A stretch of 64,000 nucleotides of DNA from Galeruca laticollis (taxonomy: Eukaryota > Arthropoda > Insecta > Coleoptera > Chrysomelidae): contig OY998185.1 in assembly GCA_963921935.1 (NCBI GenBank), positions 558,001 through 622,000 on the forward strand, given 5' to 3'. Made by a program: the position numbers and the translations under genes. Under the pieces are notes generated by a model, which did not search any database, was not told the origin of the DNA, and saw only the letters and a program-made list of their open reading frames with translations. Shown here in pieces: positions 45,007-56,420 of the stretch. Position 1 is the first letter of the stretch. Each line of letters starts with the position of its first letter.

Positions 45007-45009
<3 letters not shown>
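44233..45009. mobile_element. Fold-back element F4, composite
   Basis: The left end (AAAGAGATTCATGGGTAATT, 44239) is the complement of the right end (AATTACCCATGAATCTCTTT, about 44954). The core GCGGACATGCATGTTTCTGG and its complement lie in both arms. A third end-like block (TTCATGGGTAATTCACGCAA) sits inside at about 44600, so two copies appear nested or joined. TA runs flank both sides. A run of C (44509-44518) and the segment near GGTTTATGG/CCATAGTAAATAA mark the centre. Long open frames on both strands only mirror the palindrome. Confidence 0.8.

Positions 45010-45057
<48 letters not shown>
45010..45057. repeat. (TA)n microsatellite
   Basis: A TA run abutting the right end of fold-back element F4. 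Confidence 0.95.
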
Positions 45058-45063
<6 letters not shown>

Positions 45064-46459
45064 AGATAGAACGAGCATATAAACATTCGTAAAATCCCAA
45101 TAGAGTATAAAATTATAATATCTATCAATAAAAGTAATTTGTAAATAATGTACCAAAAAAAATATATATATAACAATATAATCAATTAGAATCAGTGTGC
45201 ATAATCATAGAGAAAATAAATAGGAAAATCAAAAGAATTCATAAACAATTATTGATAAACATTTTTTAAAATAATTCTGTACCTTAAACAACCTTAGACA
45301 GAACTTAACAAGCAACGAAGCTCAATAAAATAACGTGACGCCACACGGAATATTAGACACCTAAAGGATATGTTTATATTTAAAGAATAAAATGAATAGT
45401 AATAAAAAAATCAACAGTGCTACGAATGATTGATAAATAAGTGAAATTTAGAATTAGAAAAATATATAAGATATGTTAATCAAATATTCAATCATAAACG
45501 TTAATAGGAAATATAATAATAAAATGTAGAAAACTGTAATTAGTAGGTAATGTCAAAACAAAACGAAATATAACAGTTGACGACAAGTATACCAACATAA
45601 AATGCAATCTGATATGAGATATAAGAATAAAAATAAATGATTACCGACCTAATTTATGTATATATATATAGTAATTAAGAACAAAATAAGAAATGAACTG
45701 TGTGCATATGTATTATGTAAATATTTAGGTTGTAGGAAGTGAAAAATTTGTATATTTGCATTGACCAATCGGAAGATTTCAAATAATTAACTAACAAGAA
45801 AAACAATGATAAATACTATGTTAGTGAATAATTCAATGACGATAAGGTTATAGTGTATAAAAAACAACATTTAGTAGCAAGTTTAAGTCAGAAAAACAAT
45901 AAAATATTAATAAAACAAAGTGACAGTTGAACAATAATCCTAGATTTTTCTAGAAAATTGCGAGCTTCCGATTATAAATAAAAAAGAGGTTTTGGCGGAT
46001 AAAAAAACCGCGGTAGAGTCAAGCGTTGGTAACCAAGGAAGAAGGAAGTAAATTGAATGTATTGCAGTTTCTTGTAAAATTTTAAAATAACAAGTGTTAT
46101 ATATAAAATATAAGAAGTTACAAAAGTAGTTAAAAGTTAAAATAAGTGCAGAGACAAAATTTGTGTAAAATAAAGTCAACCCACGTAGTAGAATTATCAC
46201 CCGATAATACTAAGAAGGGAGATTGCCACCTGGAGCGGGAAAGCGTCATGGATGGACACTATTGAAGGCGTCGGCTTGGTAAAAAGGTCTGTGGTGTGTT
46301 TAATTGATATATTTGGTACCAAATTTTGAATAGTGAAATTTAAATAAAAACACCTGATAATACAATTTTGAATGATAATAATAAACAAGGAAAGTAAAAA
46401 ACTCACCTACCAAATTTGTAGATACATGTATTATTTATTTTATATTGCATGCTTCTCTA

Positions 46460-46462
<3 letters not shown>
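45058..46462. other. AT-rich intron sequence, no gene seen
   Basis: A slightly GC-richer patch near 46000-46280 has no recognised domain or repeat. Nothing else stands out. Confidence 0.45.

Positions 46463-46499
<37 letters not shown>
46463..46499. repeat. (TA)n microsatellite
   Basis: A TA run in otherwise featureless intron. Confidence 0.95.
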
Positions 46500-46502
<3 letters not shown>

Positions 46503-47449
46503 CTTTCCACGAAATAACAAGGCACAACTAATTTCAGTTTTATCACGTGCACAAAGTTTATAATACGTTAACATATTTTTTTTTTAAGATTGAAATAAAG
46601 TAGATTAAAAATTTCAAATATCCTCTCCATTTCACGAATCGATTGAAACTAAAGTAGTGTCTAAATATTTCAATAATACTATTTAGAATAACAAGAAAAA
46701 AGTTACAATATTTGAACAGTTTTAAAAACAGAAAATATAACGAAGAAATATAACGTTTCCAAACGATTATGTAAATTTATGCAAATGAGTCTGCATAGCC
46801 GTCACAAACTAATGAATAGTATTTACAAATATATGATGGTTGTGTGATGTGGAAATTTAGATATATATAGATAAAATCCATATTTTTACGTTTATGGTGT
46901 AAGAATAGTTCATATTTTAATAAAAGGATAATCATTTATTTTTGGATATAATAGTTATATGAGTCCAATAACTAAATTAAAACTGTCAACTGCATTTTTT
47001 GAATAACCAATATTTTAAATTTAAAATTTTTTTTTGTTCCTTTTTTAATTAATAATATAAAATAAATTACATTGAATAGTGATGTTGATTTTCTTATGAC
47101 TTCGCCCAGGAACCCTACTGAGAAAAAGAGTGGTATGTAAATAGGAGTAGCCGAGGTAAAATTTTGAAATTAAATGAAACTACATGATGCAAAATAGCAA
47201 ATTGAATAGGAGAAAATATTGATAAAAAAATATATAAAATAAAAATTTGTTTTCACATATCAATTAGCTAGCCAAAAGTATATTATTATTTCAATAATAA
47301 CATTGCATCTCATATTCAATTCAAATTCTCAATTATAATACAATACCCACAATAAATAAATTCATACATAAATATCATATAACAATTTGCCCAAACGTAA
47401 TGCTCCTATAAAATAATGAATATAAACAGCTGGCTCACAAACTTTGGGC

Positions 47450-47452
<3 letters not shown>
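46500..47452. other. AT-rich intron sequence, no gene seen
   Basis: No coding, repeat or structured feature was recognised. Confidence 0.45.

Positions 47453-47527
<75 letters not shown>
47453..47527. repeat. (TA)n microsatellite
   Basis: The longest TA run in the window (about 75 bp), some 480 bp upstream of the Rab8 acceptor. Confidence 0.95.
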
Positions 47528-48006
47528 CTAGTTTTAAATCAGTTTAATTGTATATTATTTATAATATATAAGATATACCCAAATAAGTTTTAAAGTTTCA
47601 ATATAAGTTGATTACCTTAACTAAAAACTTCATTAAGGATTGAAACATATTTTTGTTTGCTAATTCAATGCTGGGAAAGTGTATAAGAGGATTTTTACTC
47701 AAATTCCCTCCTCTACTTCTCTAAATGTAGTTAGGATGAATTTGTTAAAGTTAGTAACAAAAGTGTCATTCCAAATTATTTGAATTTAGTTTGACTGTTT
47801 TCAATTCAGTTGACATTACTTCTAGCTACACTTATGAAGAACAACTCATAAATTGCCAAGTAAATAGTTCACTTTTGTGAGCCATGATGCAATAAAATTT
47901 GGAACACATTTTTATTCAGTAAATGTAAAGTTTCAAAATGTTTATATTTTGTGAATTGATATTGTCTATTGAATATCTAGGGACATTTAGTGTTTAATAA
48001 TTTTAG

Positions 48007-48352
48007 GGATACAGCAGGCCAAGAAAGATTTCGAACAATCACAACAGCTTACTACCGTGGAGCTATGGGTATTATGTTAGTTTATGACATAACAAATGAA
48101 AAAAGTTTTGAAAACATTAAAAATTGGATTAGAAACATTGAAGAAAATGCATCGGCAGATGTGGAAAAGATGTTATTGGGTAATAAATGTGAATTGGATG
48201 AAAAGAGACAAGTCTCAAAAGAAAGAGGGGAACAACTTGCTGTAGAATATGGTATTAAATTTATAGAAACAAGTGCTAAGGCTAGTATTCGAGTAGAAGA
48301 TGCATTTTTTACATTAGCTAGAGATATTAAGGCTAAAATGGAAAAGAAATTG
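48007..48352 (+). CDS. Rab8: Rab8 GTPase, main G-domain exon
   Basis: After the acceptor TTTAATAATTTTAG the exon reads G (third base of Trp), then DTAGQERFRTITTAYYRGAM, GIMLVYDITNEKSFENIKNW and onwards. It carries DTAGQE (G3, switch II with catalytic Gln), YYRGAMG (Rab family motif), GNKCE (G4) and ETSAKA (G5). It ends AKMEKKL at ATTG/GTAAGA. Length is 346 bp, 115 codons plus one base. FRTITTAYYRGAMGIMLVYD and the KERGEQLA stretch point to Rab8 rather than Rab10. G4 has Glu where many Rabs have Asp, which I believe is usual for insect Rab8. The frame is intact and the splice sites are good, so it is a real exon and not a processed copy. The protein works in post-Golgi exocytic traffic. Confidence 0.95.
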
Positions 48353-48764
48353 GTAAGAAAATTGAAAGCTCTATTATTTTTTAAAATATTGACAGTTCAA
48401 AAATAATTCAACTCAAAAATTCGAGATGTATAAGGATACACTGTTCTACTACCTAATATTTGATTTAATTTTCAATAAAGTTTCATGGCCAAAATGGGGC
48501 AAATACTTATTAGATAATAAATTTAATTACGGCAGCTACATAACTGACTGAGAACATAATAATAAAGTTTCTCTTTAGTAACTAGTATCTCACTTGATGT
48601 CCTCGTTTAAACAGTCATCGTCATTACAGTGGATTATCTATTTAGTGCTTAACTACTTTTTATTATACTTTTTACTATTATTTTTTTAAATCATACGATT
48701 TTATTAGCTGCATCTCATAATAATGCAATGTCTATTTATTTTTAGAAACATTTGTACACTAAGC

Positions 48765-50385
48765 AATCCACGGATGTGTTTAAATATTAGTTTTAGTGAA
48801 AAATGTCATTTGTGATAAAAAGTTTTGCTTGTTCTGAAACTCCATACAATGGAATAAAATTCAAGTTTTTCAAAACCCGTCTCATTTTATAGCCAGTTTT
48901 ATGAAAAACGTATGCATTTTTGCACTAAGTTCGAAAATAATGTGTTAATCTAATGAGTGACATTTACGATCTACCAAGTAACTGTCAACTTTTATAAATA
49001 ATTTTCAAATTGTCATTCTTTAATAAATATTTGACAATGTTAACTATTCAAGAATTATAATCACTATCAAAAATAACAATACAGAATAATAATGTAAGAA
49101 ACGCTAAGTAAACAAATAACGTCTATTCAATATATCGTCCCCCAGCTTCAAAACATCTCTCATTCTCGTTCTAAATTCTTTGTAAGTATTTTGCAGCATT
49201 TCTGTGGTAATTTCGTTAACGGCATCAATGATAGCTCATTTCAAGTCTTCAATATTATTGTTTAAATTATTTTTGTTTTAAGTAGTCCCATAAAAAAATC
49301 TAAAATTGTTAAATCGGGGGATAGGGGCGGAAAAAATATTGGTCCATAACGTCCCATCCATCGCCCAGGAAAATATTCATCAAGCCATCCAGCAAAGTCA
49401 GATGTGACGAACATCCATCATATTGAAAGTACATTTTACGCCTTTGCTTATATCTCCTGATTTAATCTGCGTTCCAGAAAATACGGTCCGATTATTCGAT
49501 CCGGTAAAACCGCACACCAAACATTAACTTTTTTAGCAAATTGACTATTACAGTTAATCCTGTAGCTCGGGTTTTCACTAGCCCAATATCGACAATTTTG
49601 GAAAGAAACGACTCCGTTTGTTGTAAACGTTCCTTCATCAGAAAACAAAATATTATTGTGAAAGAATCAGTCATGCAAAGTTTTTAACCAATCATCGCAC
49701 AAAAGTCTAACCTTATGTCATGATCATAATCTTGTAAGGTATGAATAAATTTTGGTTTGAATGGATGAATTTTGTTTTACTTACACATATTTTCTGTAAG
49801 TGACTCTTGCAAAAACCACCTCCACTGCTCTTTTTCGTAGAATCAACCTGGGATTATCCCTTAACGAATGCATAGCTAGTGCACTAGCTGCATCATCCTC
49901 ATCAACGTACGCCTTTTCAATTTCTTTTTGTCTTAAACAGATCCTGTCTCATCAAACTTCTTTATTAATTCTTTAATCCACATCGCGTAATGGGTACATC
50001 TGGATATTTTTAGTGAAATTTTACAATTGCATACTGGTACGAAACTTCCCCAATACCATAACACCATATACTCATTGTTGAATAGTTAACATTGTTATCA
50101 AATATTTATTAAAGAATGACAATTTGAAAATTATTTATAAAAGTTGCCAGTTACTTGGTACATCGTAAACGTCACTCACTAGATTAATAAATTATTTTCG
50201 AACTTAGTGCAAAAATTCATAGGGTTCTCATAAAACTGGCTATAAAATGAGACGGGTTTTGAAAAACTTTTAATTTCATTTCATATTATGGGGTTTCAGA
50301 ACAAGCAAAACTTTTGATCAAGAATGACATTTTTCAGTAAAACTAATATTTAAACATTTTTCACCTATAGGATACCCCATCCGTA
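48765..50385 (-). mobile_element. Mariner-like (DUF4817-type) element with ~280-bp inverted ends
   Basis: The left arm (about 48780-49065) and right arm (about 50085-50370) are inverted copies, e.g. AAACCCGTCTCATTTTATAG on the left and its complement near 50240. Between them lies a broken - strand transposase. The element sits in the Rab8 intron after the main exon. The outermost bases diverge and no clean TA duplication is seen. Confidence 0.8.
49130..49700 (-). pseudogene. Mariner-like transposase remnant
   Basis: The best frame (49648-49448) reads FSDEGTFTTNGVVSFQNCRY and SQFAKKVNVWCAVLPDRIIG, around the first catalytic Asp. Other - strand frames continue with MYFQYDGCSSHLTLL (second Asp, about 49400), then a region equivalent to SPDLTILDFFLWDYLK (about 49270-49320), but with stops and shifts. 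The last Asp in LDFFLW completes a DDD-type triad. The N-terminal HTH part is not recognisable. This family excises and reinserts at TA. The copy is dead. Confidence 0.75.
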
Positions 50386-50558
50386 TATTGAAGTCGCATT
50401 TCATTTTAATAGAAAATTTGGTTTTGTCAAAATCAATTTCACAGTTCTACTTTAAATACACATTTTTTTTCACAAAGCTCCGAAGGCACTTGTCCATAAT
50501 ATTTCTTGTTAACAACTTAATATTAGTGCTTTCTTACATATGTATTTCCTGAATTAAG

Positions 50559-50644
50559 GAAAATCCAGATACAAATGGCCAGCGGAAAGCTGTGGAAACT
50601 GAACTATTTAATAAGCATATTAATGATGAAATAAAATATCATGG
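50559..50644 (+). CDS. Candidate Rab8 C-terminal exon
   Basis: The previous exon ends in phase 0. Here an acceptor-like CCTGAATTAAG is followed in phase 0 by 28 codons (ENPDTNGQRKAVETELFNKH, then INDEIKYH) plus GG and a donor-like GTAAAT. Insect Rab8 tails usually start E-x-x-NPP, so ENPDTNGQ is plausible for the hypervariable tail. Joining to a good acceptor at 50810 would add YVKCDFWLIFFSM and a stop (50853), but that has no C-terminal prenylation cysteine, which Rab8 needs. Either the true last exon lies elsewhere or this exon is not part of the gene. Confidence 0.35.
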
Positions 50645-50895
50645 GTAAATTTATTTTAAAAAAATGCAAAATACTGTTTACATTATTTTTAGCTTTTAGT
50701 TTTGTAATTTTAAAGTTGTTTTGGTCTTTATCTTCAACATCTGTTTCATTTAATTGTTAAAAAACAAAGTTTTACTAATTATGTGTTTAGAATTTATTTT
50801 ACTTTTTCAGGTATGTTAAATGTGACTTTTGGTTGATTTTTTTTTCTATGTGAGAGTAAAATGAGACCAATGGGCTATACCTAAAACTGATTTAA

Positions 50896-50919
50896 TAGAT
50901 AGATAGATAGATAGATAAA
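50896..50919. repeat. (GATA)n microsatellite
   Basis: About five copies of ATAG/GATA after TTTAATAGATAG. Confidence 0.85.
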
Positions 50920-51314
50920 TAATTGGAGTTGTAATAAAATACAATGAGAAACTAAAATGCCAAATTTTGAAAAATTCTCTGTTTATTGATTAGGAGCAAG
51001 TATGCTGCTCATAGTATAATAGGTTGCCCGAACTAGTACTATTTGTTATATTTTCATCAAAGCACAATAAAATAATGTTTATTGATTTTAAAATGCCTAC
51101 GTTTTCTGAATATTCACCATAATATGCTTTCTTGTTTTGAATTATTCTTGAACTGCATATAACTATTGTAGTTTTATTGTTCTAATCGATTGTATTTTCT
51201 TGCTCACCCTTTATATTGGCAGAAGGTAAATAGTACATTTTTCTGTAGGCATGCTAATATTTCTAACAAACTAACTGTCTTGGCCCTTACTTTGTGGAAT
51301 TTACTCATTTTACT

Positions 51315-51545
51315 GTTTTAAATGAAACTGACTGTTTCTAGATAATTCCACAATAAATTGAAGAAATTTTAAAAATTCTAAGAAAATTGACAATTGTTTC
51401 GATATAAAGCATAATCGTCAGAATGACAGAAGTTACATTTCATTTGATGCCTATCTGATATCATCAATTGGCAATTTTCTTAGAATTTTTAAAAATGTTT
51501 CATTATATTGTGGAATTATGTAGAAACAGTTTTAAAACAGTAAAG
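51315..51545. mobile_element. MITE-like inverted repeat element (~230 bp)
   Basis: The left arm (51315-51403: ACTGTTTTAAATGAAACTGA, TAATTCCACAATAAATTGAA, AAAATTGACAATTG) is inverted at 51463-51545 (CAATTGGCAATTTTCTTAGA through ACAGTTTTAAAACAGT). The centre is short and noncoding. One arm-like copy is also found at 21040-21130. Confidence 0.75.
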
Positions 51546-51789
51546 TTTCTAACAAAGTTAGTTTTTATATATTCCACATTGCATGCATGTCATATAATAT
51601 ATCATCCATCTACAGATGTGTAAATAAGTATGCGTTATCATAAATTTACAAGATAACTATTATTCAATTTTTCTGAAATTTAAAATGAAATACAATTGCG
51701 AGAGTATTTTGTGGAACTTTAAATTTACCTCTTCAGTTTATGATTTGTTAACTTTCTACTTCTTAGAATTTTTATAAAGGTCAAAAACG

Positions 51790-53280
51790 TCAAAAACAAT
51801 TTCTATAAATATCTTAAGAAGACTATTCAAGGCCTGTTTCATCTTCGGTTACATACTGGAGACTTGGAGGAAGGCTACAGTGGTGCTCGACCTAAGACGT
51901 CCGGTGGACAACCAAAGTCTTACTGTCCAATTAGTCGACCTCCTTTCTGAAAGCAATGGAGAAAATAATAGACTGTTATGTCAGAAACGAACTCCTTAAG
52001 TTAAGACCACTCCACAAGAAACATTTTGCTTATCAAGCACGTAAATCTATGATTCATGCTCTATAGCTACTAGTTGAAAGCATTGAAAAGACATACGCTC
52101 TTCGTACTTTCATTAACATAGAAGGTGCTTTCAATAACACTTCACATGTCTCCATCACCAGATAACTAGAGGAAATAAACATTAACGAGCCATTGGTAAG
52201 ATGGATACAATGTATGATGGAAACAAGAATTATCTTAGCGACATTCGGAGAGGAGATGGTCAGGGCAGGAATAGGTTGTCTCCAGTGGGAGTTATATCGT
52301 CACTGGTTGTCGACAGCCTGATAGTGAAACTGCACGAATCGGGTTTTATGACTCAAGGTTATGCCGATGACCTGGTTGTAATGTCTGGGGCAGACATAAT
52401 GGAGTAATTTCCAATTGCATGCAAGTACCCCTAAACATAATCAAAATCTGGTGTACAAAGGAAGGACTTAATGTTAATCCTAGTAAAATAGTGCTGGCTC
52501 CATTCACCAGGAGGCGAAAGTGCAAACTTCAAGCCCCAACTTTGAGTAGAACCCAGCTAACATTTTCCAAAGAAGTTAAATACTTGGGCGTCATAATTGA
52601 CCAAAAACTAACATGGAACAGCCAAATTAACCACATCCTCTCCAGAGCGATGGTGGCAAATTGGACATGCCACATAATCTTTGGTAAGACATGAGTTCTT
52701 AAACCAAAAATGATCTTCTGAACATACCAAACGGTCATCAAACCCATGGTTACCTATGTTTCACTGATAGAGTGCCCAAAGATACAATTAACCTTAGCAC
52801 AAACCAGGTTGCAACGATTAGCTTGCCTAGGTATCACAGGAGCAATATCTGCGTGCCCTACTGCGGCTCTAGAGGCAATGCTGAACCTTCCACTGCAGCA
52901 CCTATATGTAGTGAAAGAAGCAGCAATCAATGTCTTTAGTCTGAGTCAATTAGAAAAACTAAAAGTTGGAAATCTGATTGGACACCCTAAAGATTTTGGA
53001 ACGCATTTTTTTCCTAGATGACATGTCTAAACTGTCAGATACTATGCTAGTTAGGTAAGACTTTGGAAGGCAATTTAAAGTGGTCATAAACAACCACCAA
53101 ATTTGCACAGAGCATGGACCTCAACTGGGAAGGAACACATCAATTTGGTACACTCCACTGGCATTCAAGAAAATCTCAAATTTCTGCTTATACAGTTTCC
53201 AATTTCTCGAGTCATACTCTAACAAAGCCTCTGGTGACTTAAGAAAATCCATTTTTATTTTGTTGGAGTACTAATCAAGC
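51790..53280 (+). pseudogene. Decayed non-LTR reverse transcriptase (R1/LOA/jockey-like)
   Basis: Across several + strand frames the translation shows KAMEKIIDCYVRNELLKLRP, then an eroded AFNNTSHVSIT (equivalent to the first Asp motif). It continues with SGFMTQGYADDLVVMSGAD (catalytic YADD, about 52340-52400), GLNVNPSKIVLAPFTRRRKC and LTFSKEVKYLGVIIDQKLTW. The C-terminal LAQTRLQRLACLGITGAISA and LEAMLNLPLQHLYV typical of insect R1/jockey-type elements follow. Stops and frameshifts are frequent. No endonuclease is seen upstream, so it is 5'-truncated. The 3' end is near 53280-53420 but without a clear tail. Confidence 0.75.
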
Positions 53281-53536
53281 CGTACAATTCCAACTATGTG
53301 CATAACAAGAGCACAATACCAATATGCAATAAACAAGTACACACCTGACACCATGTTTTGTGGGTTCTTTGTTAACTAAATAAAGTATTAACACTAAAGT
53401 TTTAGGGCTTTTATTATTCATTAACAACTGACAAGTACATGTGTTTTGTTAACCGCTGCCCCCCGATGATCCTGCGCCTTTCTGACATCTGCCAACCATC
53501 AAGGTTGCCAACTGTCCTAACTTTGGCATGTTCAGT

Positions 53537-53846
53537 AAGTGGGTATTGCACGCAAATAGAAGAAGGGGCTACTGAAAAGAGTGGTAACCGCAGACATGCA
53601 TGTTTCTGGCTCATTAGCCGTCGTCGGTACGGTACAACCAAGAAAAGATGTGAAACATGGGAGCAAAGGTGTTGAATAAAACATGAGAAAATATAACAGA
53701 ATTCATCTTTTCTTGGCTGTACCGTACCGATGACGGCTAATAAGCCAGAAACATGCATGTCTGCGGTTACCACTCTTTTCAGTAGCCCCTTCTTCTATTT
53801 GCGTGCAATACCCACTAATCTTTTCGTTGCTTATTGTTACATCTTG

Positions 53847-53849
<3 letters not shown>
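53537..53849. mobile_element. Fold-back element F5
   Basis: The left arm (53541 on: GTGGGTATTGCACGCAAATA, GACATGCATGTTTCTGGCTC, GTCGTCGGTACGGTACAACC) is inverted in the right arm (53703-53815). The arms are about 115-130 bp around a centre of about 60 bp. The right end is followed by TTGCTTATTGTTACATC and then (TA)n. The right end is the parent sequence of the short hairpin F1. Confidence 0.85.

Positions 53850-53894
<45 letters not shown>
53850..53894. repeat. (TA)n microsatellite
   Basis: A TA run between fold-back element F5 and the third Penelope dimer. Confidence 0.95.
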
Positions 53895-53898
<4 letters not shown>

Positions 53899-53985
53899 TG
53901 TTTTTCTTTAACCTTGTATATAAATTTCTTTCATTGTTCTTGGGCATCAGGTTAATCATTAATAATGTATCAAATTATATTTTTA

Positions 53986-54024
53986 TTTAACGTTTCGCTC
54001 CCAAGTTCGGAGCATTTTCAAAAA
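53986..54024 (-). ncRNA. Hammerhead-like stem-loop at PLE-D end (left)
   Basis: The - strand reads TTTTTGAAAATGCTCC, loop GAACTTG, then GGAGCGAAACGTTAAA. The stem GCTCC/GGAGC replaces GCTTC/GAAGC of PLE-C, a compensated change. Confidence 0.45.
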
Positions 54025-54208
54025 TGTTTACATTGATGTTAAAATAATAAATTGAAAACGATTGAACTATTAAAATTAAATGTACACACAGAGACGACAA
54101 AAACTGGTAACTAATAAAACAATTTCAAAAATAATAAAATCGAAAGTACCTGCTTTAGAAACAACGATTTACAATATACCAGGGACATTCAACAAGTTGA
54201 TGTTATTA

Positions 54209-55210
54209 TTATAATAAATTATAATATATCTGGCTTAGATTTTTGATATCTTGTTTATCGTTCACTGCATTGTTCTCCTTTTTTATATGTATCATTTCTT
54301 TTATTGTTAGTTTTTTATAATTAGAATCTTGGTTTATAATTTTAGTATTATTAAAGTCAAATTTATGTTTTTCATTTTTCTCATGTTTATGAAGCGCAGT
54401 GGAGGCGTTTTTTGTATATTTATGGCCCTTAAGTCTATTTTCAAGATGTTGGGTTGTCATACCTATATATTTTTTGGGACAGTCTAAACATGGTATAGAA
54501 TATATGCCGCTAGATTTTTTTGCATCATTTATTTGACTTTAATTTGGAGAACAATGGTGATAGAGTATTTTGTGCCCTATGACAAACTTTTATGTTATGT
54601 TTAAATAGTATATAGTTTAGTTTTTCTGAGAGTTGATTTGTGTATGGCATTGCGATGTATGTAAGAGGGGCTAGTGTATTGGTTTGTGTTGATTGGATTT
54701 GACTATAGTAAAATTTATGTGTGCGTTGTTTAATAATTCTGTCAATATGTTTGGAAGGATAGTGATTGTTTTGTAATATTGTTTTTGTTTGATATAAAAT
54801 TTATGGACGATATTCAGGTGATGTGATTGTAATGGCTCTATCTACTAATCCTATGATTACGCTGTTTTTTTGGGAATTAGGATGGTGGGAGTGGTAATTC
54901 AAGTAGCGACCTGATGATGTTTCTTTAATAAAATGTTTTGTTGTAATTTTATTTTCTCTAGTTTTAATAAGTGTCATGTCCAGAAAATGTATGGTATTAT
55001 TTTGTTCTGTTTCTATTGTGAATTGAAGCTTTGGATGAAAATTATTGAAAGCAGTCAATATATGATTTATTTGATTGGATGGAACGGCAGCTAAGCAATC
55101 ATCAACGTATCTTTTAAAAAATAATATATCGAATTTTATTTGATTAAGCACATTTTCTCCAAGGTATTCCATTACAATTTGTGCAAGGGTTGATGAATTT
55201 TTTTTCAATA
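54209..55210 (-). pseudogene. PLE-D minus copy: RT (from motif B) + GIY-YIG, broken
   Basis: On the - strand the reading begins at the junction with SSTLAQIVMEYLGENV. It contains FFKRYVDDCLAAVPS and TSSGRYLNYHSHHPNSQKNS, then stops near 54801. The endonuclease part is in 54460-54209 (MTTQHLENRLKGHKYTKNAS, ALHKHEKNEKHKFD), ending KNLSQIYYNLL. The stretch between has shifts (CPKKYIG is visible near 54470). RT upstream of motif B is absent. Nonfunctional. Confidence 0.85.
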
Positions 55211-55214
55211 CAAG

Positions 55215-56235
55215 AAAGATTTTTTTGAACAACTCAATGGGTGCACTATGGGTTCACCAATTTCATCAACCCTTGCACAAATTGTAATAGAATACCTTGA
55301 AGAAAATGTGCTTAATCAAATAAATTTCGATATATTATTTTTTAAAAGATACGTTGATGATTGCTTAGCTGCCGTTCCATCCAATCAAATAAATCATATA
55401 TTGACTGCTTTCAATACTTTTCATCCAAAGCTTCAATTCACAATAGAAACAGAACAAAACAATACCATAAATTTTCTGGACATAACACTTATTAAATCTA
55501 GAGAAAATAAAATTACAACAAAACATTTTATTAAAGAAACATCATCAGGTCGCTACTTGAATTACCACTCCCACCATCCTAATTCTCAAAAAAACAGCGT
55601 TATCATAGGATTAGTAGATAGAGCCATTACACTCACATCAACTGAATATCGTCCAGAAATTTTATATCAAACAAAAACAATCACTATCCTTCCAAACATA
55701 TTGACAGAATTATTAAACAACGCACACATAAATTTTACTATAGTCAAATCCAATCAACACAAACCAATACATTAGCCCCTCTTACATACATCGCAATGCC
55801 ATACACAAATCAACTCTCAGAAAAACTAAACTATATACTATCTAAACGTAACATAAAAGTTTGTCATAGGGCACAAAATACTCTATCACCATTGTTCTCC
55901 AAATTAAAAAGTCAAATGATTCAAAAAAATCTAACGTCATATATTCTATACCATGTTTAGACTGTCCCAAAAAATATATAGGTATGACAACCCAACATCT
56001 TGAAAATAGACTTAATGGCCATAAATATACAAAAAACGCCTCCACTGCGCTTCATAAACATGTGAAAAATGAAAAACATAAATTTGACTTTAATAATACT
56101 AAAATTATAAACCAAGATTCTAATTATAAAAAACTAACAATAAAAGAAATGATACATATAAAAAAGGAGAACAATGCAGTAAACGATAAACAAGATATCA
56201 AAAATCTAAGCCAGATATATTATAATTTATTATAA
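55215..56235 (+). pseudogene. PLE-D plus copy: RT (from motif B) + GIY-YIG, broken
   Basis: The + strand reading starts just before motif B (DFFEQLNGCTMGSPISSTLA), keeps FFKRYVDDCLAAVPS, and shifts frame near 55665-55700. The linker and GIY-YIG continue through LDCPKKYIGMTTQHLENRLN to YYNLL at 56235, with a further shift near 55920. It lacks the first catalytic RT Asp. Its sequence mirrors the minus copy with different point changes. Confidence 0.85.
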
Positions 56236-56420
56236 TAATAACATCAACTTGTTGAATGTCCCTGGTATATTGTAAACCGTTGTTTCTAAAGCAGGTACTT
56301 TCGATTTTATTATTTCTGAAATTGTTTTATTAGTTACCAGTTTTTGTCGTCTCTGTGTGTACATTTAATTTTAATAGTTCAATCGTTTTCAATTTATTAT
56401 TTTAACATTAATGTAAACAT

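Larger units (their letters stand above)
3629..48006 (+). other. Rab8: Giant Rab8 intron (about 44.4 kb)
   Basis: The donor GTGAGT at 3629 and the acceptor TTTAATAATTTTAG ending at 48006 bound an interval between two consecutive Rab8 coding blocks whose split codon fits exactly. All recognisable content in between is transposons, satellites and microsatellites. I found no other Rab-like exon inside. That this is a single intron is inferred from protein continuity (KLQI-W-DTAGQE). Confidence 0.8.

Noticed and set aside
48007..48352. Rab8 block as a processed pseudogene
   Set aside because: It is bounded by good acceptor and donor sites, has no poly-A tail, and its phases match the exon at 3568-3628.
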